This document shows positions 12,124 through 21,339 of a stretch of 64,000 bases of DNA, piece by piece. Under the pieces are notes generated by a model. That model saw nothing but the letters and a program-made list of their open reading frames with translations. It ran no database searches and had not been told where the DNA came from. A program made the position numbers and the translations under genes. The first letter of the stretch is position 1; each line of letters starts with the position of its first letter. This DNA is from Mesostigma viride (Eukaryota > Streptophyta > Mesostigmatophyceae > Mesostigmatales > Mesostigmataceae): NCBI GenBank assembly GCA_009746045.1, contig RPFO01000435.1, forward strand, positions 20,037 to 84,036. Direction: 5' to 3'.

Positions 12124-13149
12124 GGGTGCTGGCATGCATAAATACGTCGGGTGGGGTGCTGGCATGCATAAATACCTAGGGGGGGTCGCTGGCATGCATT
12201 AATACGTCGGGTGGGGTGCTGGCATGCATAAATACCGAGGGGGGGTGCTGGCATGCATAAATACATGTGGGGGGTGCTGGCATGCATAAATACCGAGGGG
12301 GGGTGCTGGCATGGATTAATACGTCGGGGGGGTGCTGGCATGCATAAATACCGAGGGGGGGTGCTGGCATGCATAAATACATGTGGGGGGTGCTGGCATG
12401 CATAAATACGTCGGGGGGGTGCTGGCATGCATAAATACCTAGGGGGGGTGCTGGCATGCATAAATACCTAGGGTGGGGTGCTGGCATGCATAAATACCGA
12501 GGGGGGGTGCTGGCATGCATAAATACCGAGGGGGGGTGCTGGCATGCATAAATACCTAGGGGGGGTGCTGGCATGCATAAATACCTAGGGTGGGGTGCTG
12601 GCATGCATAAATACCTAGGGGGGGTCGCTGGCATGCATTAATACGTCGGGTGGGGTGCTGGCATGCATAAATACCGAGGGGGGGTGCTGGCATGCATAAA
12701 TACATGTGGGGGGTGCTGGCATGCATAAATACCGAGGGGGGGGCTGGCATGGATTAATACGTCGGGGGGGTGCTGGCATGCATAAATACCGAGGGGGGGT
12801 GCTGGCATGCATAAATACATGTGGGGGGTGCTGGCATGCATAAATACGTCGGGGGGGTGCTGGCATGCATAAATACCTAGGGGGGGTGCTGGCATGCATA
12901 AATACCTAGGGTGGGGTGCTGGCATGCATAAATACCGAGGGGGGGTGCTGGCATGCATAAATACCGAGGGGGGGTGCTGGCATGCATAAATACCTAGGGG
13001 GGGTGCTGGCATGCATAAATACCTAGGGTGGGGTGCTGGCATGCATAAATACCGAGGGGGGGTGCTGGCATGCATAAATACCTAGGGGGGGTGCTGGCAT
13101 GCATGAAAAAAGGTGGTGGGGTGCTGGCATGCATAAATACATGTGGTGT

Positions 13150-13756
13150 GGTGCCGCCATGCATAAATACATGTGCCAGCAAACCTGACCTGCAAGGGAG
13201 CGAGAAAACCAAGAAAAAAAGCACGCAACACACCACGCGTCGTACCTTTTTATAGATGTTTCTTTTTTTTTATGGGGCCGGCCGGGGGCGGCGGTGCCGG
13301 CAAAAATGAAGCTAGTGACACCGCGCAGATGACGCCGTGAACATGTCGCGTTGTACCGTAGAAGATACGAACAAAAAACAAAACACGAAAAAAGAGAGGC
13401 GGACCGCATATGACAGGGACGAAAAAAAGTCAGACACACAGCCTGTGTTATCTGGCATGCATAAATACATGTGGTGTGGTGCCGGCATGCATAAATACAT
13501 GTGCCAGCAAACCTGAGCTGCAAGGGAGCGAGAAAACCAAGAAAAAAAGCACGCAACACACCACGCGTCGTACCTTTTTATAGATGTTTCTTTTTTTTTA
13601 TCCTTGTCCTTCGGGGGCAGCGGCGGCGGGTGGAAGAAAACTGATAGCGTTGTTGTGCATCCCGTGACCACCGGCCACCAAACGGAGGCACGACACCAAG
13701 GCAGATCAAGCACCAAAGGAAGCAGCAAAACATCAACGTTAGTAACCAAGAATGGG
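13150..13756. repeat. Duplicated boundary block and module copy 5
   Basis: A block from ACATGTGCCAGCAAACCTGA through GCACGCAACACACCACGCGT to TATAGATGTTTC occurs twice, at about 13165-13275 and 13490-13600. The second is followed by the fifth, 5'-shortened copy of the ~200-bp module (about 13610-13756). The block between them (13276-13480) ends in a stray minisatellite unit. No gene is supported in 13130-14330. Confidence 0.75.
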
Positions 13757-14336
13757 AGCCGGGGGAAAGATCATACGGCGCTGCCATGGCAAGAAAACCC
13801 AGCAACCCAGCAACGCAGCTATGGCGCAACCCAGAAACGAAAACATTTGCGACAGCCTGCTTCAATAATGCTTGGATTCACACAAATGAACAAGTGGGGC
13901 TTACCAATCCAATCGATGGTCTCGGCTTGCTCGCAAATCCCTGCAACCAAACGAGAACCGACAAAAACACTTACACTCCCCCGTCAGCGACCGGCACCAC
14001 GACACCAAAAAAGCGACGAAATTATCTATCTCACACTCCCCCGTCATCGAGCTGCTTGTGGACAACTATCTGTCAAAAGCATCCATGTACATACACCGCC
14101 ATTGCTCACCTCTTTTCACACTCTTCGGCTGCACACAATGGCGTTGCTCAGTCGAATATGGCTGTCGGGTTGCTAATATCGTTGTCACTTTCGGCCGATG
14201 TCGCGAATACCCGCCGTTGATGCTCGGGTGCAAGGTGCATCCACGGTGTCGGTCTTCCAGGAGGGCTGGAAAGCGCCAACGCAGCACCTGCAATTCAAAT
14301 TCCCTGGTGCTGGTATGCCGACGCGCAAATGGAATG

Positions 14337-14497
14337 GCGCGGCGCCTAAAAGGCGCCGCGCGCGGGAAAAAAATTTACGCGCCAAACGATATGGCGCGGC
14401 GCCGGGACGGCGCCGCGCTGAAAAATACTTGCAGTCGCAACTGTGACGTGGCGCTGCAGACCACACGGTAGGGAATTCGCAGCGCCATATATGGCGC
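14337..14497. repeat. Cluster of three perfect GC-rich hairpins
   Basis: Two hairpins share identical 10-bp arms, GCGCGGCGCC, with 5-nt loops (14337-14361 and 14394-14418). A third 16-bp palindrome, GCGCCATATATGGCGC, is at 14482-14497. GGCGC motifs continue to about 14560. Most surrounding DNA is much less GC-rich. Confidence 0.9.
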
Positions 14498-14640
14498 CAC
14501 GCCGACTCCTGACGCCGTGTGGCGCCACATGGACGCGGCGCTGCACACAGCTCGAGCCCATTTTTTCACATTCCTGCTACCTGATTGGACGCCTGGCGGA
14601 GGAAGCTTTTCACGGCGCGACGCCGAGGGGCTTCAAAAAC

Positions 14641-14819
14641 GTATATAAGCAGGCAAAATTTCTCCGAAATTTAATGAACGAGCGCGACGCGGAGACCATG
14701 CTAGTGTGCGGAACTGGTGAACCACACCGGTACGGGACAGATTCTTGGCTGATCCTCGTAGTACCTCGTGAACACGTCTAGTAGGCCCGGGTTCAACTCC
14801 CGTCGTAACATTTTTTTTT
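14641..14819 (+). ncRNA. Possible Pol III transcription unit (tRNA-like box B)
   Basis: A TATA-type box (GTATATAAG, 14641-14649) is followed about 140 bp later by a near-perfect box B / T-arm (GGGTTCAACTCCC, about 14789-14801) and then nine T residues (14811-14819), a typical Pol III terminator. I could not fold a full tRNA: no matching acceptor or D-arm is present upstream. It may be a decayed tRNA, a tRNA-derived SINE fragment or a small non-coding RNA. Sequence elements are seen; transcription is inferred. Confidence 0.3.
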
Positions 14820-14829
14820 GGGTTGGTGT

Positions 14830-15310
14830 GGCAAGCCTATAAAGCAATCCGCAAACCACTACACGGCTGGTAAGATTTAATATAATTAGCAACCTAATAG
14901 CTATATCAAAAATGTTTATGGGCATGGAAATTTTTAATATGTTGATATTAGACTGCAATGAAACGAATATGCAACCTGCCCCCCTATGTTTAATACAATT
15001 ATTATTATTATTTGTGGCATGAATATAATAATTGTGTGAAATACAATGCTATGTGCAATATATTGCTGGTATGCCATGCAATTGTAACCAACAGGTGCAA
15101 GACCAAAAGGCGTCTTCAGGGCCCACCTGCTGCGAACAAGAGCTATGGCGGCAAGAGGTGCGTGCAGGGTTACGGATTTACGGGGTTGTTGACCACCAAA
15201 TTTGTTGTTACGTGTGTTATGGAAACATTTCAGTCGAATTTCTGGGTTCCAACGGTCGTTAAGGTTATAAAAAGTGCGTTGGGATTCGGAAATTCACATC
15301 CTGGCGTGTA
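14830..15310. other. AT-rich stretch without a supported gene
   Basis: Contains short frames of 76-99 codons (about 15012-15311) with several Cys residues but no recognisable motif, and a degenerate palindrome copy at about 15248. It could hide an upstream exon of the transposase-like gene, but no splice sites or homology support that. Confidence 0.3.
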
Positions 15311-15865
15311 AAAAATGCAGGTGTTGGCGAGTTTTCGGCCCGCTTTCAGGGGTCCAACGGCCGTTGGGTGTCTAAAATGCATGCGTTAGCGTGTTTCCGG
15401 CCCGCTTTCAGGGGCCCAACGGCCGTTGGACGTCGAAAATGCATGTGTTGGCGTGTTTTCGGCCCGCTTTCAGGGGTCCAACGGCCGTTGGGTGTCGAAA
15501 ATGCATGTAAAGGGCGTGTTTCAGGCCCACTTTCAGGGGTCCAACGGCCGTTGGGTGTAGAAAATGCATGTGTTGGCGTGTTTTCGGCCCGCTTTCAGGG
15601 GTCCAACGGCCGTTGGGTGTCGAAAATGCATGTGTTGGCGTGTTTCAGGCCCACTTTCAGGGGTCCAACGGCCGTTGGGTGTCGAAAATGCATGTGTTGG
15701 CGTGTTTTCGGCCCGCTTTCTGGGGTCCAACGGCCGTTGGGTGTCGAAAATGCATGTGTTGGCGTGTTTCAGGCCCACTTTCGGGGGTCCAACGGCCGTT
15801 GGGTGTCGAAAATGCATGTGTTGGCGTGTTTCAGGCGTACTTTCAGGGGTCCAACGGCCGTTGGG
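15310..15865. repeat. 62-bp tandem repeat, nine copies, palindrome in each
   Basis: Exact palindromes start at 15354, 15416, 15478, 15541, 15603, 15665, 15727, 15789 and 15851. The unit is palindrome, then GGTGTCGAAAATGCATGTGT, then TTGGCGTGTTTTCGGCCCGC, then TTTCAGGGGT. From the fourth unit two sub-types alternate (CGGCCCGC and CAGGCCCAC), so the later expansion was by a 124-bp dimer. It ends about 70 bp upstream of the transposase-like gene. Confidence 0.95.
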
Positions 15866-15934
15866 ACCTACAAATTGGGTAATTGTTGGAAAGCAATAAT
15901 TTGATAAAAAGTCAAAACTTCGTCTGGATTCTGT

Positions 15935-18900
15935 ATGCGCGCGGATGCAGGTGAAGCGCACAACAAAGACCTAAGTCTCAAGTACGTCGAGATCAAGGGC
16001 AACCAACTTGCCCTCGACATGGCCAGCGCAATGGAATACTTGCTGAAGGACAACAATCACAAGACTGAAAACACGAAAACTGCAGTAGGCTTGAGGGCGC
16101 TTGAGCGGCTGCCAGGTGCGGTTGTGAAGGTTATGGGGAAACAGTACCGCCCTGCGCTGAAAAGAAAGGCGTCGGAGTCCTTCGCTCAGGAGGTTGTCGC
16201 TAATATCGTGCAAGGTTTCCAGGAATTGGGCAAGTCGGATGAGCACAGGAACGCGAAGTGCGCTGTGCTGTCAATGTGCTTGGGAAAGGACGGCATGAAC
16301 AATCAAGGGCATTGCACTCTCGCGCGGCTGCTTCACGTCACGCCCAAGGATATCCAGACCGCAAGGGGAATGAGGATGGGGGGCGACCTTCCCGCCCTGA
16401 AGGCGCCCCCTCGTGCTTTACGGTCGGACAAGTTTCCGGAGGAGGTCAAAGACATCGTCGGGAGTTACTGGTTGTCAGACCTAAACACGAGGGCGTCTCC
16501 CAACCATAAGGACGTGGTCAATGAGTTCGAAAGGAAGGGAAACGCCAGGATCCTCATTTCCTCCCAGGGCGGAAGGTACTATTTGGACTCGCTTGAAACG
16601 ATTTACAAGCGGTTCTGTTCTGACGCGTCGCCGTACAAGGGAGGTATCGTGACGACTGCGGACGGGACAAGGTACAAGGTGGGGTACACGAAGTTCGTGG
16701 AGTTCATGCCCAAGTGCGTAAAGGGCGTGTGGAAGGACCGGGACTTGTGCGCATGCGAAAAGCACGTCGTCTTCGAGTCTCTGCTCTCTGCCTTCGCCAA
16801 AGGCGTCAAGGAGTTGAAGAGCACGCTGGAGATCGAGGAGAGGGAGGGTATCCCTTCCGTGCCTGACAATGCCCATGATTTCGTTCGACGTTTCACCTGC
16901 CACAGGGCTGAGAGGGGGGAGGGGGGCAAGGAGGGGGGAGGACGGGCGGCCCGTTCGTTAACGTCCCAATGAACTGCTTGGAAGGGACGTGCAACGAGTG
17001 TGGGATTTCCGAGTTCATCGTGACGGACCAGATGAAGGGGTGGACAAAGAAGTACACGTGGTTCGACTTCATAAAGGAGGGCACAGCGCCCCGTGGGACG
17101 GTAAGCATGTATATTTGCATCGTTGAATATATATATGTAGACTTTCATACTTCCAACGGCCGTTGGCGTTGGGAAATTCCCAGCTGCTGACTTCCATTCT
17201 TCGGTCAATCCATGGTGCGCGGGCATGTATATTTGCATCGTTGAATATATATATGTAGACTTTCATACTTCCAACGGCCGTTGGCGTTGGGAAATTCCCA
17301 GCTGCTGACTTCCATTCTTCGGTCAATCCATGGTGCGCGGGTGTGTTGTGTTGCAGGAGGAGGATGTGGCGCCGCAAATGAACCTGCAGCAAAAACTCAT
17401 CAAGTCAACCCTCTCGGAGCTCCATGAACTCATTACGGCGCGCTTCCCGGAATTCGCCATTCACGTCCATACATGGGCCTGGCAGCACCACGCTTACAAG
17501 GAGTGCATTGACGTGATGCCGCTGGGAACGGTGGTGGTCCTGATGGACTACTCGGAGAACTATTCGGACCACCTGCAGAAACAGTTGCAGGCGCAGTACT
17601 GGTACCCAAGTAGTTACGTCCTGATGCCGGTGATCGTGATGTACCGTGATCCCGTATCGCTGGAAATCAAAAGGGTGAAGCACGATTACATGGGGAAGGA
17701 CGTACCGAGGAATGCCCAGACCCTGGAGTTCGTGATGAAGAATACCCTTAACGTGCTGAGGGAGGAGGGGGTGGAGGTGAGGAACTGGATCAGTTGGTCC
17801 GACAACTGTAAGGAGCAGTTCCAATCCCGGTATGTGTTGGCGATGGCTGCGGACCTGCTCGAGGCCGACCCCGACTTGGAATCATTGGAGTGGAACTACT
17901 CGTGTGCAGGACATGGGAAGGGGGAGTCGGACGGGGAGGGGGGGACGGTCAAAAGCATCCTCAAAAGAGCGCAGATGCAGGAGGACAATCGGAACCTGAA
18001 TACGGTGGAGGCACTGGTGGCCTACCTGAACCGGGATTGGAGAACCGGCAAAGACTCGAGTCGACCATCGGCACAATCGGACGTGGTTCGACGGGCATTT
18101 CTTCTCGATAACGTAAGTAAAGACAGTTGCTTTCTGGTGGTCAAGTGCAGTTCTATAATTTGTCTCTGGTTACACTTTACAGAGGACAGCTTCCTTGATG
18201 CAGTTTGAAGTTTCATAAGGCCAACGGCCGTTGGAGCTGGAAAATCGTATAATTGTTGAGTGCCAACGGCCGTTGGAGTTGAGAAATGTACTTATATAAA
18301 GTTTCCAAGGGCCAACGGCCGTTGGAGTTGGGAAATCTTATAATTGTTGAGTGCCAACGGCCGTTGGAGTTGGGAAATGTGCTGTGATGTTGTTTCATGG
18401 ATTTACAATTGCAGATTCTCACGTCCGGTAAGGAGCGAGGCCCGATCCGAGATATCTCCACGGCACACCAGTGGCGACTGGACAAAAAGGGCGAGCGGGT
18501 CGAGGTGGTAAAGCTCAGGCGTTTTTCATGCTTCAGTTGTGCGGAGTGCCGAGAGGGCAAGTGGACGACATGCCCAAACGATTGGAGCAGCTCGTCGTGG
18601 ACTGTAAAACTCCAGGCGAGTAAGTCGCGGAACCCCACGCGATATCCGGGAACCCGCCTGAACCACGTTCAAACGGCAAGAAACGAGTTGGGGCGTGGTT
18701 TGCAGGAGGGGGAGGCCGTCGCAGTCGCATCTGAGAGGGGGCACAAGGACCATGTGCCCGACCACCCGTACTGGTTGGCGAAAGTTGTTCGAGTCGCCCA
18801 CCAACTCGACAAGGATGAGTGTTTAAACAAACATACAGGGGGGGGGGCGAGGTTTTTAAGAAAGGCAACTGGGTAATGTACGTAAAATACTTCGAGAGGT

Positions 18901-19199
18901 GCTCCTCCTCCGGATCGGACGCCCGACGCTTCTTCTGGAACCCAGACGACCGAGAACCCTTAACTGCAATCGTGTGCTACCTGAGCGTCGCAAAGGTCAC
19001 GAAGGGCAAGTGGGAAGGACATCCGGACAACACGCGACAGGGCTGGTTCACAATTGCGAAGAAGGTGGACGCCGAAATTACGGTACGTCATTCCAAACAT
19101 TACTGTGTAAAATTGGTGTTTGTATGTCGCATGTGTTTTTTTGTCGACGGTCGTTCACCTTACTAATGTTACATACAGGGCAATCAGCCTATACTTTAG
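15935..19199 (+). CDS. Transposase-like protein with RNase-H-like motifs, four exons
   Basis: Exons 15935-17100, 17357-18112, 18415-19082 and 19179-19199; all three introns are GT..AG and phase 0. Features in order: KFVEFMPK followed by a Cys/His cluster (CACEKH, then CLEGTCNECG); DYSENYSDHLQKQ; WSDNCKEQFQSRY; and AGHGKGESDGEGGTVK, a D..D..D/E-like series of acidic motifs. Then comes a CFSCAEC cluster, and a C-terminal segment (WLAKVVRV ... RRFFWNPDDREP) like the reader-type end of the same family. From memory, this order matches uncharacterised transposon-like proteins common in invertebrate genomes; no formal family name is claimed. The frame slips at G-runs near 16909-16945 and 18838-18847, either error or decay. 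The start is uncertain; Met at 16019 is an alternative, and a 5' exon may be missing. Confidence 0.6.
17101..17356 (+). other. Intron 1 with 118-bp tandem duplication
   Basis: Donor GTAAGC at 17101, acceptor TTGCAG ending at 17356. Nearly the whole intron is two copies of a 118-bp unit (17105-17222 and 17223-17340), each holding one palindrome (17153 and 17271) in the extended TTTC..GAAA form. Confidence 0.85.
18113..18414 (+). other. Intron 2 with four palindromes
   Basis: Donor GTAAGT at 18113, acceptor TTGCAG ending at 18414. Palindromes at 18221, 18263, 18312 and 18354 form two similar pairs about 91 bp apart, so part of the intron has been duplicated. The last intron (19083-19178) has donor GTACGT and acceptor ATACAG but no exact palindrome. 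Confidence 0.85.
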
Positions 19200-19241
19200 C
19201 TTGGCTGCATGGCGCATGTCGCATATCTTAATTTCTCAAAG

Positions 19242-19255
19242 CCAACGGCCGTTGG
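19242..19255. repeat. Palindrome just past the transposase-like gene
   Basis: Exact CCAACGGCCGTTGG with TTTC and GAAA arms, both six bases away, 43 bp after the inferred stop codon. Confidence 0.9.
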
Positions 19256-19401
19256 ACTTACGAAACTGGACAAGTGCCAAGTGCGGATTAGGTACTAAAA
19301 TGGGCATTCTTGTTGAGGATGACCAGTTGTGTTTATATATTTTTGCATGGTGGCGGATGACTTGGCGTGTTGTTGCATTTTTACATACGGGTGTATGGTA
19401 G

Positions 19402-19436
19402 GCCTTAAACCCTAAACCCCTACACTCCTAAACCAT
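19402..19436. repeat. Interstitial telomere-like scrap
   Basis: CCTTAAACCCTAAACCCCTA followed by CACTCCTAAACC, resembling degenerate plant-type CCCTAAA repeats. It lies immediately left of the TG-rich region. Confidence 0.5.
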
Positions 19437-19440
19437 ATTT

Positions 19441-21225
19441 ACCCTTATATGTTGGGTGTGTTGTGTGAATGTTGGGTATGTGTGTTGGGGCGTGTGTGTT
19501 GTGTGTGTGTGTTGGGTGCATTCATGAAGGTGCGGGGGCGTGTAGGGTGTGTGCAAAGTGTCTTGTGTGTTGATGTTGGGTGTGGGGGGGGGGAGGTACA
19601 TGTGTGTTGTGTGTGTGACTTAGTAGGTGTGTTGTGTGTGTGACTTAGGTGTGTGTGTTGTTTGTGTTGGATATGTGTTGTGTGTGTGTGTGTTGTGTGT
19701 GTGTAGGGTGTCTTGTGTGTTGGTTTCTTGTTTTTAGTAGGTGTTGGGTGTGTGTATGTCGGGTGCAAACATAGTGTGTGTGTGTGTGTGTGTTCGGTAT
19801 GTGTGTTGGGTGTCTTGTGTGTGTGTGTTCGGTATGTGTGTTGAGGCGTGTGTGTGTGCTCTGTGTATGTATGTTGTGTGTGTGTGTGTTGGGGCGTGTG
19901 CGTGTGTGTGTTGTGTGCATGTTAATTGTCATGTATTGGTGTTGAGTGTGAGGGGGGGATGGACGTGTGTGTTGTGTGTGACTTAGGTGTGTTATGTGTG
20001 TGTTGTGTGTGACTTAAGTGTGTAGTGTGTGTGTTGTGTGTGTTGGATGTGTGGTGTGGGTGTGGGTGTGGGTGTGTGGGTGGGGGGGGGGGCCAAGTGT
20101 CTTGTGTGTTGGTATTGGGTTTGTGTGGGGGGGTGTACGTGTGTGTTGTGTGTGACTTAGGTGTGTTTTGTGTGTGTTGTGTGTGATCGACCTAGGTGTG
20201 TGTTGCGTGTGTGTGTTGGGTGTACATGTGTTCATAAAGGGTGTGGGTGTGTGTAGGGTGTGTGCAAAGTGTCTTGTGTGTTGGTGTTGGGTGTGGGGGG
20301 GGGAAAGTACGTGTGTGTTGTGTGTGTGACTTAGGTGTGTTGTGTGTGTGTTGTTTGCATGTTATTGTTGGTGTTGTGGGGGGGGGGATGTACGTGTACG
20401 TGTGTTGTGTGTTGGTGTCTTATTTTTAGGTGTTGGTGTGTGTGTCGTGGGTGCAAACATTGTGTGTGTGTGTGTTGGGTGTGTGTTGGGTGTCTTGTGT
20501 GTTTGGTGTTTTTGGTAGGTGTTGTGTGTGCGTGTTTTCGGTATGTGTGTTGGGTGTCTTGTGTGTGTGTGGTATGTGTTTGGGTGTTGTTGTGTGTGCA
20601 GTGTTGGGGCATGTGTGTGTGTGTGTTGGGGCATGTGTGTGTGTTGTGGCATGTTAATTGTCATGTGTTGGTGTTGTGTGTGGGGGGGGATGTACGTGTG
20701 TGTTGTGTGTTACTTAGGTGTGTTATGTGTGTGTTGGGTGTGGGTGTCGTGGGCCGACCGGTGCAAACATTGTGTGTGTGTGTGTGTGTTGGGTGTGTGT
20801 TGGGTGTCTTGTGTGTTGGTGTCTTGTTTTTAGTAGGTGTTGTGTGTGCGTGTTTTCGGTATGTGTGTTGGGTGTCTTTTGTGTGTGTGGTGTGTGTTTG
20901 GGTGTTGTTGTGTGTGCAGTGTTGGGGCATGTGTGTGTGTTGGGGCATGTGTGTGTGTGTGTTGGGGCATGTGTGTCAGTGTGTGTGTTGTGGCCTGTTA
21001 ATTGTCATGTGTTGGTGTTGTGTGTGGGGGGGCGGGATGTACCTATGTGTTGTGTGTTATAACAACTATACTTAGGTGTGTTATGTGTGTGTTGCGTGTG
21101 TGTGTTGGGTGTGTGTTGCATGGCTGTCTTGTGTGTTGGTGTCTTGTTTTTAGGTGTTGGTGTGTGTCTTGGGTGCAAACATAGTGTGTGTGTGTGTTGG
21201 GTGTGTTGTTCGTGTGTGTATGAAA
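19441..21225. repeat. TG-rich low-complexity region with higher-order repeats
   Basis: Dominated by TGTGTG and TGTTGGG on the + strand. Marker phrases recur: GTGCAAACAT near 19766, 20450, 20761 and 21173, and TTAATTGTCATGT near 19921, 20646 and 20999. This shows duplication of blocks of roughly 300-700 bp. Long Cys/Val and His/Thr frames here are by-products. 21226-21339 is a short AT-rich unique junction before the 40-bp satellite. Confidence 0.9.
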
Positions 21226-21339
21226 ATATAGAAAATTGTTATATTTGACGATAGTCATAGTGTACTACTAAAAACTTGTACATACATATGCTGGAATGAT
21301 TTTCTTTTTACTATTTCATTCACTATTGCTTATTTCTTC

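Larger units (their letters stand above)
5546..13130. repeat. 28-29 bp minisatellite, about 260 units
   Basis: The unit reads TGCTGGCATGCATAAATACC followed by TAGGGGGGG. The G-run varies from about 5 to 9, so length and reading frame drift. Four sub-types differ after ATAAATAC: CTAGG, CGAGG, GTCGG and ATGTGG. A marker variant, GATGCTGGCATGAATAAA, recurs near 7265, 8220, 8998, 9370 and 9718. This and the spacing of the embedded ~200-bp modules point to higher-order duplication of several hundred bp. Short CMPAPP/YACQHPP frames are by-products. Confidence 0.95.

Noticed and set aside
5546..13130. Frames rich in CMPAPP and YACQHPP
   Set aside because: By-products of the 29-bp minisatellite; they break whenever the G-run length changes.
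13786..14220. 144-codon frame
   Set aside because: No motif, overlaps other equally long frames, and lies in mixed repeat debris.
15368..15904. 178-codon frame with CFRPAFRGPTAVG repeats
   Set aside because: Translation of the 62-bp tandem repeat; the 124-bp dimer keeps several frames open by chance.
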